The notes beneath the pieces were generated by a model. It saw only the letters and a program-made list of their open reading frames with translations. It did no database searches and had not been told where the DNA came from. Of a DNA stretch of 64,000 bases, positions 24,890 to 33,791 are shown piece after piece (position 1 is the stretch's first letter; the number at the start of each line of letters is the position of its first letter). The translations under genes and the position numbers were made by a program. Source of the DNA: Gemmatimonadota bacterium (GTDB lineage: Bacteria; Gemmatimonadota; Gemmatimonadetes; Longimicrobiales; Gaopeijiaceae). The stretch covers positions 1 through 64,000 of the forward strand of contig SHZR01000002.1 of assembly GCA_009692205.1 (NCBI GenBank), written 5' to 3'.

Positions 24890-27218
24890 AGAAGGAGCCG
24901 TGCGTAAGCCCGAAACGCTGCGGCATCCCCTGCACGAGGCCCGATAGACGGGCGGCTTTCTCGTCGGAACGGCACGCCACGACTCCGAACGTGAGCTCCG
25001 GCCGATCGAAATCCTTGGGCGTCACGATTGCGTCTACGCCGCGGATGACCAGTGCTCGCTGTACATCCTTGAGGACTACCCGGCTGGCGGTTCCGGTCAA
25101 CCCCACCAGTGGAGGAGCGGGTTCTCCAGATCGCGTGCAATAGTCTCGAGTTGTTCTGCCAAGGTTCAGGTAGGCAGTGCGGAAGTCATGACCCCACTCC
25201 GAGACACAATGGGCCTCGTCGATGGCAATCAGCGAGATCGGGCTGTTCACCGTGAGGCGCCTCAGGGTCTCCCGGAATGGGATCGACTGGAAACGCTCCG
25301 GTGAAACGAAACAGAATTTGTAGTGCCCCGACGCGAACGCGCTCAGGAGTTCGTCCCGTTCTTGAACGCGTTGCCGGCTGCTGAACCCCAGCGTGCGGTC
25401 CAGACCCGTCGTTCGAAGGTTATCCATCTGATCCTCCATCAACGAGATGATGGGATCGACAACCAGGCACGGCCCGGGCCGTAGTAGAGCGGCAAGCTGA
25501 AAGGCAATGGACTTGCCACGGCCCGTGGGCAGGAGCACCAGCGTGTCCCTTCCCTGGAGCGCCCTCGAGATGCACTCCCACTGGCCCTCCCAGAACGCTC
25601 CCTTTCGGAAGATCCACTTCAGGAACCACTCACCGTCTGCGCTATCGAGATCTGCGGCGGCGCTGGGTTGACCTGCCCACGCTGGCAGATCGAGCGGCCG
25701 CACCGGCAGCACCACGTCGGAGATGAAGTAACGCCCAGCGGACTCCGGGCAAATCAACTCGAAGGGCCCTCCTTCCACTGATCGGCCTAACCGCAGGACT
25801 TCGAGCTGCACGTCAGGCCTGGGAATGGGCTCGACAGCCCAGAGCCGACTCAGACGATGCAGCACCTCACCGACCTGACCGATCGCATCCCGAATCAGTT
25901 CCGGAGAAAGACCGTGCGCGGTAGGGACCTGCACTGCCCAGGAGCCTCTTAGTGGGAGATGGCCCGAGATAACGGCGGTCAGGCATGCAACTTGGAGCTG
26001 GTGCAGGAGTCGGTGATGCGTGAGCGCGAGGTGCTCAGGCGTGATCGCGGGGATGGATCCCGGCCGACCAAGGAGCTCGGTCAGCCGTCCCCACGGCGCG
26101 CCCGAACGCTGGCGGAGCATCTCCGTGGTGACTCGAATCACCTCGTAGCCGGCCCGGCTCAAGCCTTCGGTGAATACTCGATCCGCATCGGTATGCGGAC
26201 CGTGACCGGCCCCGTCGAGCTCCACCACAACTCGCGAGCCAGCAGGGTGAGTGAGGAGGACGTCGGCGCGTGAGGCGGGTGGCATTCCCGCGGCCAAAGA
26301 CTCGACGTGCACCTGCGCCTGCACCGACCATCCCGACGAGTACTTCCGAATCTCTCCTTGGATCCAATTCACCAACTCGCGCTCCTCCGGAGAATCGAAG
26401 GCCCCGGGCGAATGCGGCGAAGGTGGATGAGCGGCCTGGATCGCGAGTAGCTCCGCCAGGGCGGAGGCCGACAGCTCCCGCCAACGTGGCGCGCAGCGTG
26501 CTTCGACTCCCGCCTCGATCTCACCGAACGCGATCGGAGTGGCACCCCGAAGCAGCAGGTCCCTCGCGAGAGAGACCACGGTCCGATCAACGCCTAACGG
26601 GCGCCTAGCGCTCGGAAGCGGGAAGTCGAGTCGCCATCCGGCGAAGCTCCGTACCACTCGTGGGTCGATATCTCCCAGATTGATCAATGCGACCAGGGCC
26701 TGCGGAAGAGCCACGGACTCGAAGGCTTCTACCTGGTAGCCCGCCTCCACCGGTTCTGCGACGTAGACGACAGGCACCTCGAGCCGGACGGAGGTTGTGT
26801 CGGGACTCGCCTGGCTCGGCCTCGTCTGCTGCGCCTCACGGGCATCCGGCTGGCCAACGGCCCTCGTGCCCTCGCACTGCGGATAAGTGGTGCAGCCCCA
26901 GAACTGTCCACCCGCGTTCTTCCCTTTCCTAGCCGTCCGCATCATCATCGGGGCCCCACATTCGGGACAGGCAAGGCCCTTGTCCGGAATGTTGCTCCCA
27001 GAGTCGGACACAGCTCCCGTAGCCGGCGGGGCGGCGCGCCCGAGGGCAAGTCCCTGGGTCAGCTCTTGATGCAGGCGCTTCGCTCGTCGCGTGCTTCTGA
27101 ACGAGAGCTCATGCGCGATCGCGGCGAGCGTCGCCTGGTCGCCGGAGGTGGTTGCCTTTTCGGCGGCCGCGGCGAGCTGCTCGGAGCTGTGTGCCTGGTA
27201 CGGCCGTCCGCTCGTCAT
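24792..27218 (-). CDS. RecQ-type helicase with zinc ribbon and endonuclease-like domain, N-terminal half
   Basis: 808 codons open; authentic protein to about residue 785, after which the frame is shifted. Order of parts: a helical N-terminus; a topoisomerase-type C4 zinc ribbon (Cys84, Cys87, Cys109, Cys115); a DUF559/Vsr-like endonuclease fold around 315-370 with Asp319 and E-L-D at 333-335; then RecQ helicase domain 1 with Walker A P-T-G-R-G-K-S at 564-570, D-E-A-H at 667-670, and the Q-W-E x helicase entry motif near 547. This DNA-processing layout suggests defence or repair. No Shine-Dalgarno sequence is visible, and a TATATC box lies close to the ATG, so the mRNA may be nearly leaderless. 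Lower GC suggests acquisition. Confidence 0.8.
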   Translation of the reverse strand: MTSGRPYQAHSSEQLAAAAEKATTSGDQATLAAIAHELSFRSTRRAKRLHQELTQGLALGRAAPPATGAVSDSGSNIPDKGLACPECGAPMMMRTARKGKNAGGQFWGCTTYPQCEGTRAVGQPDAREAQQTRPSQASPDTTSVRLEVPVVYVAEPVEAGYQVEAFESVALPQALVALINLGDIDPRVVRSFAGWRLDFPLPSARRPLGVDRTVVSLARDLLLRGATPIAFGEIEAGVEARCAPRWRELSASALAELLAIQAAHPPSPHSPGAFDSPEERELVNWIQGEIRKYSSGWSVQAQVHVESLAAGMPPASRADVLLTHPAGSRVVVELDGAGHGPHTDADRVFTEGLSRAGYEVIRVTTEMLRQRSGAPWGRLTELLGRPGSIPAITPEHLALTHHRLLHQLQVACLTAVISGHLPLRGSWAVQVPTAHGLSPELIRDAIGQVGEVLHRLSRLWAVEPIPRPDVQLEVLRLGRSVEGGPFELICPESAGRYFISDVVLPVRPLDLPAWAGQPSAAADLDSADGEWFLKWIFRKGAFWEGQWECISRALQGRDTLVLLPTGRGKSIAFQLAALLRPGPCLVVDPIISLMEDQMDNLRTTGLDRTLGFSSRQRVQERDELLSAFASGHYKFCFVSPERFQSIPFRETLRRLTVNSPISLIAIDEAHCVSEWGHDFRTAYLNLGRTTRDYCTRSGEPAPPLVGLTGTASRVVLKDVQRALVIRGVDAIVTPKDFDRPELTFGVVACRSDEKAARLSGLVQGMPQRFGLTHGSFYATGGGNGGGRTRVLPSRESAVWDAGRCPGAC
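24862..24869. other. C8/G8 homopolymer that breaks the helicase gene
   Basis: Eight C on the plus strand (eight G in the mRNA). With seven, A-T-G-G-G-N-G-G would run straight into A-G-L-V-F-C-P-H, restoring one 1288-residue helicase. Possible explanations are a sequencing or assembly error, a phase-variable tract, transcriptional slippage, or a true null mutation. Confidence 0.85.
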
Positions 27219-27235
27219 TGGCTAGATATACGCTA

Positions 27236-27255
27236 GGTGTGCGTTAAACCACACC
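27236..27255. promoter_or_regulatory. Inverted repeat upstream of the helicase operon
   Basis: GGTGTG (27236-27241) and CACACC (27250-27255) flank an AT-rich 8-base centre. The centre of the repeat lies about 27 bases before the helicase ATG, and a TATATC box lies between them. The position suits an operator for a regulator not encoded nearby. No regulator gene is present in the island. Confidence 0.35.
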
Positions 27256-27726
27256 GGCTCGCCCCAAACCATACGTCGGCCTCGTGCCTCAGTTAGGAGT
27301 CAGAGGATACACCCTCTACGCGCAACTGATTCAAGCCCTTCGTCCAGCCGCCCAAGCTTCGTGGGCCGCGGCGTCGACGTTAGGGATATGACCCCCAGGC
27401 GGGGGAGCTCGGTAGGTCCGTGCAGGGCACGTCAAACCGTTCCTGGCTCGGCACCTAACCCTCCCTGGCCACGCCGGGGCAACTTCCAGTCGAGAGGTAT
27501 GGCTTGCATCTGGCGGGCCTCTTGGGAACCCCGGGACTCAGGCGATAGTCGACCCGGCTTCTCTTGCAACCGCGCCCACCGCTTCAGGTCGATCCGTACC
27601 GGCTGATCTACTCCGTGGGGGATTCCGGTGTCCACGTTCTGGGGGTACTTCACGGACGCCGTGACTTCGATCGCAGGGGTCGATCGGATCTAGGCTGAAG
27701 GCACACGTGAGCGGTACATCGCTCGC
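27256..27726. other. Intergenic stretch between helicase island and lysAC
   Basis: No convincing gene. A minus-strand frame from a GTG at 27653 to 27432 could encode 73 residues (starting M-K-Y-P-Q-N-V-D-T-G), basic and without relatives I recognise; the frame stays open for some codons upstream of the GTG. Its codon use is irregular and no ribosome site is clear, so it may be the remnant of a lost gene. The lower GC matches the island. Confidence 0.4.
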
Positions 27727-30324
27727 TCACAGATACCGCTGCGGCGGGGGCTCCCTGAGGTTGTAGTGCGACGACATGGCGAAGCCGTAGGCGCCCGTGT
27801 TCGCGATCAGAAGCACGTCGCCCTCGCTGGTCGGAGGGAGTAGCCGGTCGAGCCCGAGCGTGTCGCCGGTCTCGCAGATGGGCCCGACGACGTTGGCGCG
27901 TTCGGTGGGCTCTTCGGCCAGACGGGTCAGGTTCACGATCTCGTGGTACGATCCGTAGAGCGCCGGCCGGATGAGCGCGTTCATGCCGGTGGCGACGCCG
28001 ATGTACCGCACGGCGCCCTTGCCCTTGGTCTGCGTGACCCGCGCGAGGATCACGCCGGATTCGGCGACTACGAAGCGGCCGGGCTCGAGCCAGATGGCCT
28101 TGCCGGGGTTGGCCGCCTTGAGGTGCGTGAGGCCCGCCGCGACGGCACCGAGGTCGAGCGGATCCTGGCCGGGCTTCTCGGGAACGCCGAGCCCGCCGCC
28201 GACGTCGAGGAACACGACATCGGGGAAGAGGCGCGCGGCTTGGGCGAGCGTCTCGCCGAGGTGCGCCCAGTGGTCGGGGGTGAGGATGCCGCTACCGGAG
28301 TGCGCGTGGAGCCCTACGACGCGCACTTTTTCGATCGCGGCGAGCTTCGCCACGTCCTCGAGCTCGAAGAGCGGCACGCCGAACTTGGCTTGCTGGCCCG
28401 CGGTGCGAACCTTGTCGTGGTGCCCTTTGCCCACGCCGGGGTCGATGCGCAGGAAGACGTCGGCGCCGCGGAAGAGCTGCGGCCAGCTCCGCAGCGGGTA
28501 GATCGAGTCGAGCGTGGTGTGGACGCCGAGTTCGAGCGCGGCGCGGTATTCGTCGCGCGGCGCGAAGTTCGGCGTGAAGAGGATCTCGGAGGGATCGATG
28601 CCGGGGAAGAGCTCGCGGACGCGCTGGATCTCTCCCGGCGACACGCACTCGAACGCGGCCCCGGCGGCGCGGACGCGCTCGAGAATCTCGGGGTTCGAGT
28701 TCGCCTTCATGGAGTAGAGGACGCGATCGACCGATTCGAATCCCTTCAATGCTTTCAGGCGCTCGTCGACCGTCTCGAGGTCGTAGACGTAGGCCGCGAG
28801 GTCGTCGCCTAGGCACTCGAGGAGCGCGTCACGCTTGCGCTCCCACCACCGCAGCGGGCGGGTCGTCGAAGCGTCACGCCCGCCGGGCTGCAGCTCTTCC
28901 CAGCTCGGGCCGAACACATCGGGGCTTTCGGCCTGCGCGATCAGCTGTGCGTGCAGCAGGCGCACGAGCTTGTCCGCCTGATCCTCGTCGACGACGACCG
29001 TCAGGTTCAGGTCGCTCGCGGCCTGCGAGAGCAGGTGGATGCGCTGCTGCTCGAACAGCTGCAGCGCGGGTCCGAGCCGGTACAGCAGCCCGCGGATGCG
29101 GCGTCCCACGAGGCTCACCGCGGCGCACGTGTGGATGATGGTGACGCGGCAGATCTTGCTGAGCTCGTCCTCGACGCGCTCGAGCATGCCCGCCTCGAGT
29201 AGGTTGGCCTCCTCATCGAGCGAGACCGTCACGTTGGTCTCGGACGTCGACACCAGGTCGATGGACAGGCCGCACCGGCCGAAGGCCGCGAACGCCTTCG
29301 CGAGGAAGCCGACCTCCTGCCACATGCCGACGGTCTCCATGGAGACGAGCACGATGCTCTTCTTGCAGGATATCGCCTTCAGCTGGGCCGGGCCTTCCGC
29401 CGCGCCCCGGCGGATGACGGTGCCCTCGACGTCGGGCATCGCGGTGCTGTGCACATGGATCGGGATGCCCCGCTCGCGCAGCGCGGGGATGCAGCGCGGG
29501 TGGAGGACCTTGCTGCCGGTCGTCGCGATCTCCTGGGCTTCGCGGTAGTCGAGCTGGCGGAGCAGCCGCGCGGACGGCACGACGCGGGGGTCGGCGGTGA
29601 ACATGCCGGGGACGTCGGTCCAGATCTCCAGGTGCTCCGCCGACAGCTTGCCTGCCAGATACGCCGCGGCCGTGTCGGAGCCGCCGCGTCCGAGCACTAC
29701 GGTCTCACCCGCGGCGTTGCGGGCGGTGAACCCCTGCGTGAGCGGCACGCCGTCCACCTGGCCGAGCCGCGCGACCAGCCCCGGGTCGGCCGCGGCGTCG
29801 CACTCGGCCGACAGGTAGGTCGCGGCCTCCGAGCCGTTGCCTCGGTCCACGCTCATCAGGAGGTCGCGGGCGTCGAGCCACGTGACCGGGATTCCCGCAC
29901 GACGGAGCGACTCGGCGCCCAATCGCGTGGCCATCCGCTCGCCGAAGGCGAGTAGGCGCGCGCGCGTCCTGGGCGTGAGCTCATTCACCAGCGCCACGCC
30001 CTCCACGAGCGCGCGCAGCTCCCTGCGGTCGGGCCCGATGGCTGCCTCGGACTCGTCCAGCGTGAAGCCCAGGTCAGCCGCCAACGACTGGTGACGGGCT
30101 TCGATGTCCGAGAAGACCTCTGCGTGCTTGCGCGTGAGCGCACGGGACGCGAGGGTCTCGAGGCCCTGCGTGACTCCGCTCAGCGCGGAGTGCACGATGA
30201 GGGGGCGGTACCCGGCCGCGAGGCGTGCGCGCACGACGTTCGCGATCGTGACCCAGTTCGCGGCGGTCGAGACGGAGGTGCCGCCGAACTTCAGGACGAT
30301 CCAGCGTGGGTGTTCGTGGGCCAT
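27727..30324 (-). CDS. lysAC: Bifunctional aspartate kinase / diaminopimelate decarboxylase
   Basis: 865 residues joining the first and last steps of lysine synthesis. The N-terminal half (about 1-470) is aspartokinase: K-F-G-G-T-S at 12-17, a G-R-G-G-S-D-T-A-A motif, then two ACT domains. The C-terminal half (about 490-865) is the PLP decarboxylase LysA: Y-S-M-K-A-N with the Schiff-base Lys, H-A-H-S-G-S-G, G-G-G-L-G, E-P-G-R, and C-E-T-G-D near the end, the substrate-binding signature. Such fusions are known in Xanthomonadales. Fusion ties the entry kinase to the terminal enzyme, so lysine feedback on the kinase is expected. It appears monocistronic. Confidence 0.95.
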   Translation of the reverse strand: MAHEHPRWIVLKFGGTSVSTAANWVTIANVVRARLAAGYRPLIVHSALSGVTQGLETLASRALTRKHAEVFSDIEARHQSLAADLGFTLDESEAAIGPDRRELRALVEGVALVNELTPRTRARLLAFGERMATRLGAESLRRAGIPVTWLDARDLLMSVDRGNGSEAATYLSAECDAAADPGLVARLGQVDGVPLTQGFTARNAAGETVVLGRGGSDTAAAYLAGKLSAEHLEIWTDVPGMFTADPRVVPSARLLRQLDYREAQEIATTGSKVLHPRCIPALRERGIPIHVHSTAMPDVEGTVIRRGAAEGPAQLKAISCKKSIVLVSMETVGMWQEVGFLAKAFAAFGRCGLSIDLVSTSETNVTVSLDEEANLLEAGMLERVEDELSKICRVTIIHTCAAVSLVGRRIRGLLYRLGPALQLFEQQRIHLLSQAASDLNLTVVVDEDQADKLVRLLHAQLIAQAESPDVFGPSWEELQPGGRDASTTRPLRWWERKRDALLECLGDDLAAYVYDLETVDERLKALKGFESVDRVLYSMKANSNPEILERVRAAGAAFECVSPGEIQRVRELFPGIDPSEILFTPNFAPRDEYRAALELGVHTTLDSIYPLRSWPQLFRGADVFLRIDPGVGKGHHDKVRTAGQQAKFGVPLFELEDVAKLAAIEKVRVVGLHAHSGSGILTPDHWAHLGETLAQAARLFPDVVFLDVGGGLGVPEKPGQDPLDLGAVAAGLTHLKAANPGKAIWLEPGRFVVAESGVILARVTQTKGKGAVRYIGVATGMNALIRPALYGSYHEIVNLTRLAEEPTERANVVGPICETGDTLGLDRLLPPTSEGDVLLIANTGAYGFAMSSHYNLREPPPQRYL

Positions 30325-30414
30325 GAGGTCGCTAGTACGCAGGCTGGGAGCGGCGCGGATCGGAAAAGCGCCCCGAGCCGGGCTCCCGTCAAGCGCGCGC
30401 GGTCACGCCGCCGA

Positions 30415-31749
30415 TCAATCTGCTGGGTCCAGCGTTCCCGCCGCGCGCCTCCGCCGGGCCTCTGCGTCGCGCGCGCGCTGCAGGACCTCCGGCGGAATCT
30501 CGTCTCCGACGACGAGGCCCTGCGGGGTGGCCGGCGCGAAGTAGATGCGCGCGTTGGCCATCTCCTGCGTGGTCTCCTCGCCGTACGTCACGTCGATGGT
30601 CGGGTCGGGGTTCCACCGATTGCCGGACGAGTTGTCGAACCACCACGTCATGTGGAGCGTCGAGCCCGCGGGTACGAAGCGCGGCTCGAGGTACTCGTAG
30701 AGGAACTGCCAGTCGAAGTGGTAGTTCGGGACCGAGAGCAGCGTCTCCATCCGGCCGTCCGGGTACTCGAGCTCGTACTTCATCGCCTTGCCGCGGTAGT
30801 GCATGTGCGGCCCCATGGAGAGGAGGTAGGTGTCCTCCGGGATCGGCCGCTCCTTGGTCACCACGTAGTTGGCGTCACCCGCCGGGATGCGAAACTCGCG
30901 CTGCATGTTGATGTCGGTGTCGACCACGTAGTCGATGACGTCGCCCGGCTCGTAGAACGAGAACCCGGCTCGAGTGTTGTCGACGATCGCGGTGCCCGGC
31001 CCGGTGTCCTTGTGGTAGTGCATGTTGACCGTGATGAAGGGATCCTCGGGCAACAGGATGCCCCACCCCTCGGGGAACGAGAACGGTCCGCGACCCGGCA
31101 CCCCGACGCCCATGTGGCTCGACACGATGTGGTGGACCCACGGACCTCCGGGCTGGAGCTCCGCCTGCGACACCCAGCGGGCCTCGGTGTGTGCGCCCTC
31201 GGGGACGGGCATGTTGAACGTCGGCTGCCAGTCCTCGACGTCGTCACCAAGGGGCACGGGCTCCTCGAGCTCCACGACGAGGTCGGGCTCGCCGATCCAC
31301 CAGCCGGACTCCGGCACAGCCGATCCGGACGCTGCGATCTCCGCGAGCTCCGCGGCGGACGGGGCGTCGTGGGGGTCGCCCGCGGGCGCTCCCGCGTCCA
31401 CCCAGGCGATCAGCGTCGCGCGCTCGGCGGGCTCCAGGTAGCGCTCGCTCTTGAACTCACCCTTGTGCTGCTCGTGGGCACCCCAGGGCGGCATGTATCC
31501 GCTCTCGATCGCGCTCTTGATCCTCGGCGCCCACCTGCGCGCTTCTTCGTAGGACATCAGCGACATCGGGGCGGTGAGCCCGCCGACGTTCGGACCCGCC
31601 GGCTGATGACACGCGACGCAGTTCCGGTAGAAGACCGGGAGCGCGTCGGCGTAGAAGGTGGGCGCCGGGCCCGACTGGGCGGCCGCTTCGACGGCGACGC
31701 CGAGTGCGACGGCCAGGGGAAGAATCACTCTTACGGTCGCGATGCTCAT
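30415..31749 (-). CDS. Secreted c-type cytochrome fused to PHM-like copper monooxygenase (distant copy)
   Basis: 444 residues with a signal peptide (about 1-24). Heme site C-V-A-C-H at 44-48. It is a distant relative of the array at 302-4345. The copper ligands are recognisable: His pair 206-207 (W-V-H-H), M-H-Y-H at 243-246, HxH at 315/317 in G-P-H-M-H-Y-R-G, and Met397 in T-Q-E-M. The H-x-H-Y-R-G form is the commoner one among bacterial copper type II monooxygenase homologues. It lies about 2 kb from a PAL-like propeller, repeating the pairing seen at the other locus. The start is upstream-flanked by GGAGG about 8 bases away. The substrate is unknown. Confidence 0.78.
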   Translation of the reverse strand: MSIATVRVILPLAVALGVAVEAAAQSGPAPTFYADALPVFYRNCVACHQPAGPNVGGLTAPMSLMSYEEARRWAPRIKSAIESGYMPPWGAHEQHKGEFKSERYLEPAERATLIAWVDAGAPAGDPHDAPSAAELAEIAASGSAVPESGWWIGEPDLVVELEEPVPLGDDVEDWQPTFNMPVPEGAHTEARWVSQAELQPGGPWVHHIVSSHMGVGVPGRGPFSFPEGWGILLPEDPFITVNMHYHKDTGPGTAIVDNTRAGFSFYEPGDVIDYVVDTDINMQREFRIPAGDANYVVTKERPIPEDTYLLSMGPHMHYRGKAMKYELEYPDGRMETLLSVPNYHFDWQFLYEYLEPRFVPAGSTLHMTWWFDNSSGNRWNPDPTIDVTYGEETTQEMANARIYFAPATPQGLVVGDEIPPEVLQRARDAEARRRRAAGTLDPAD

Positions 31750-31884
31750 CGGACCCTCCTACGAGGGGCAGTCGTCCGGAGTCTGGATCGATCTGCGTCC
31801 CACGGTAGCCGCGGCGGCCGGCGCCCGCCAGATTAGCCGGCGCGGTGCCCCGGTCGCCGCCCACAAACCTGGAGGAACGTGAAG

Positions 31885-32700
31885 ATGAGGCTCCTGACTC
31901 TAGCCGCCCTGGCGCTCTTGGCGGCAGCTGCCCCCGCGAGCGCGCAGCTCGCCCGCCCGAACGCCGACGGCGTGAACTTCGCCCATGTCCACCTGAACGT
32001 TGCCGACATGGAGCTGCACAAGCGCCTCTGGGTCGAGCATTTCGACGGGGTGGTGGTCACGAAGGGGCCCCTCACCGTCGTGAAGGTCCCGAACATGCTG
32101 ATCGCGCTCACGCAGCGCGCCCCGACCGGCCCGTCGCAGGGGACGGCCATGGACCACTTCGGGTTCAAGGTCCGCAGCGTGGCCGAGTTCGTGGCGGAAT
32201 GGCGCGCCGCGGGCTACGAGGTGCAGTCCGAGTTCACGGGCTCCGAGGGATTCCCCAACGCGTACCTGCTCGCTCCCGACGGCGTCCGCTTCGAGATCCA
32301 AGAAGAGGCCACGCTTCCGGTGAAGGTGTCCGCCTACCACATCCACTTCTGGGTGCCTGAGGCGCAGATCCAGCCGCTCATGGCGTGGTACGCGGAGAAC
32401 TTCGGCATGGTGATCCAGTCGCGCGGCACGATCCAGACTGCAGGTGATGTGCCCGGCATGAACCTGAGCTTCGCCCCGTGTCCGGCGAACGCGGAGTGCG
32501 GGCCGACCCAGGGCCGCGCCATCGACCACATCGGCTTCGAGGCTGTCGGCCTCGTCCAATTCGCGGAGCGGCTCAAGGCTCGCGGGATCGTCTACCAGAC
32601 GGAGCCGAGGACGATCGACGCGATCGGGCTCACGATCTCGTATCTCGTGGATCCGGCCGGCGTACGCATCGAGGTGACCGAGGGGTACCACCTGTACTGA
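31885..32700 (+). CDS. Exported VOC (glyoxalase-fold) protein, two modules
   Basis: 271 residues from the ATG at 31885, preferred over the GTG six bases earlier because GGAGG (31871-31875) is then 9 bases away. The signal peptide ends A-S-A-Q. Two vicinal-oxygen-chelate modules (about 30-145 and 150-271) each show H-x-H near the start (A-H-V-H-L-N-V, Y-H-I-H-F-W-V) and an Asp-His (M-D-H-F-G, I-D-H-I-G) plus C-terminal Glu. Such residues usually bind a divalent metal. An extradiol dioxygenase, lyase or resistance-type binding role are all possible. It diverges from the PHM-like gene. Confidence 0.8.
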   Translation: MRLLTLAALALLAAAAPASAQLARPNADGVNFAHVHLNVADMELHKRLWVEHFDGVVVTKGPLTVVKVPNMLIALTQRAPTGPSQGTAMDHFGFKVRSVAEFVAEWRAAGYEVQSEFTGSEGFPNAYLLAPDGVRFEIQEEATLPVKVSAYHIHFWVPEAQIQPLMAWYAENFGMVIQSRGTIQTAGDVPGMNLSFAPCPANAECGPTQGRAIDHIGFEAVGLVQFAERLKARGIVYQTEPRTIDAIGLTISYLVDPAGVRIEVTEGYHLY

Positions 32701-32728
32701 GTCCCTGTCACTCCTTCCGCGAAACACC

Positions 32729-32762
32729 GCGGCCCCGTCCCTTCCGGGACGGGGCCGCTTTG
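32729..32762. terminator. Bidirectional terminator between convergent VOC genes
   Basis: A perfect 13-bp stem (32729-32741 with 32746-32758) around TTCC has TTT on one side and AAA on the other. It serves both the plus-strand gene ending at 32700 and the minus-strand gene ending at 32767. Confidence 0.9.
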
Positions 32763-32766
32763 CTGA

Positions 32767-33786
32767 TCAGCCGTTGCAGATCTCGCCGAGGTACCCACCG
32801 CCGCCGCAGTAGGTCGGGTCCTGCAGCTGGATGGAGAGGCCGTCCGGGTCGCTGAAGTAGAGCTCGGGCGTTCCTTCCGGGGCGCCGCCACGATTCGGCA
32901 TGCGCATCGACACCCAGTGGAGCAGGGGGCCGGTCGCGCTGGGCTCTGGGCGGGGCCGGATGCCGTGCGCCTCGATCGCGCTCTGGACGCCCGCAACGCT
33001 GAATCCGGGCGACGCGAGGCTCACGTGGTTGACGCGCGCCGCACCGGGTCCGGCTGCGGCTCCGCGGCCGCCGCCCGCTGCGATGAACATCAGGAAGTCG
33101 GGGCCGGGGCCGACGCCGAGCAGCGGCGAGGCGGCCTGGTACTCCTGGATATCGAACCCGAAGACGCGGCGGTAGAACCCGTTCGTAGCGTCGGGGTCCG
33201 GCACGTTGATCGTGAGGTGGCTCAGGCCGGACAGCGAGAGCGGCGCGCCGCGGGGCGCGGGCTCGACCGTGCAGCCGTCCCCGAGGGGCCCGCCTCCGCC
33301 GCAGTACGCCGTATGCTGCAGCTGCGCGACGAGACCGTCGGCGTCGCCCATGTGCAGCTCGGGGGTGTCGCCGCGCGTCGAGACGCGCACGCGCATCGAA
33401 CCGCCCGAGAGGCCCTGGCCGCCGATCGCTCGGCTCACGCCGTGCGCGCCGAGCATGTCGACGACGCGGCTCACCTCGAAGTCCTCCACGGCGAGTCCCC
33501 AGTGGTCGATGCGCGGGCCGGCGCCGTCCGCCGGCATGAGGGCCAGGAAGTACGGTCCGCTCCCGAGGCGCAGCAGCACCTTGGAGCCGTGTCGCGCCTG
33601 GATGGGGAGCCCGAAGATCTCCTGGTAGAACGCGACCGAGCGGGCCACGTCCGACACCGCGAGCGTGACCGAGCTGAGGCCGCGGACGCGGAGCGCCGGC
33701 GGGCCGGCCTGCGCCCCCAGCAGTCGACTCGCGACCGCGAGACCGGGGACTGTGAGCAGCATTTCGCGACGTGTGATGAAGCTCAC
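32767..33786 (-). CDS. Exported two-module VOC protein with repeated Cys/Gly motif
   Basis: 339 residues. The N-terminus I-T-R-R-E-M-L-L is twin-arginine-like and the hydrophobic segment ends in G-A-Q-A. There are two VOC modules (about 32-165 and 185-330). Each ends in a near-identical segment: Q-L-Q-x-x-x-Y-C-G-G-G-G followed by L-G and another Cys a few residues on, suggesting internal duplication and paired cysteines or a metal site. The first module has diverged at the usual metal His positions, while the second keeps H-L-T-I-N-V and N-H-V-S-L. It lies 5 bases after the PAL-like gene on the same strand and is probably in one operon with it. Confidence 0.8.
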   Translation of the reverse strand: MSFITRREMLLTVPGLAVASRLLGAQAGPPALRVRGLSSVTLAVSDVARSVAFYQEIFGLPIQARHGSKVLLRLGSGPYFLALMPADGAGPRIDHWGLAVEDFEVSRVVDMLGAHGVSRAIGGQGLSGGSMRVRVSTRGDTPELHMGDADGLVAQLQHTAYCGGGGPLGDGCTVEPAPRGAPLSLSGLSHLTINVPDPDATNGFYRRVFGFDIQEYQAASPLLGVGPGPDFLMFIAAGGGRGAAAGPGAARVNHVSLASPGFSVAGVQSAIEAHGIRPRPEPSATGPLLHWVSMRMPNRGGAPEGTPELYFSDPDGLSIQLQDPTYCGGGGYLGEICNG

Positions 33787-33791
33787 GACGG

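Noticed and set aside
27432-27653. Small minus-strand gene of 73 codons
   Set aside because: A GTG start without ribosome site, no recognisable family and irregular codon use; mentioned only in the intergenic entry.
30091-31836. Plus-strand open frame opposite the PHM-like gene
   Set aside because: Arg/Val-rich nonsense; the minus strand carries heme and copper motifs.
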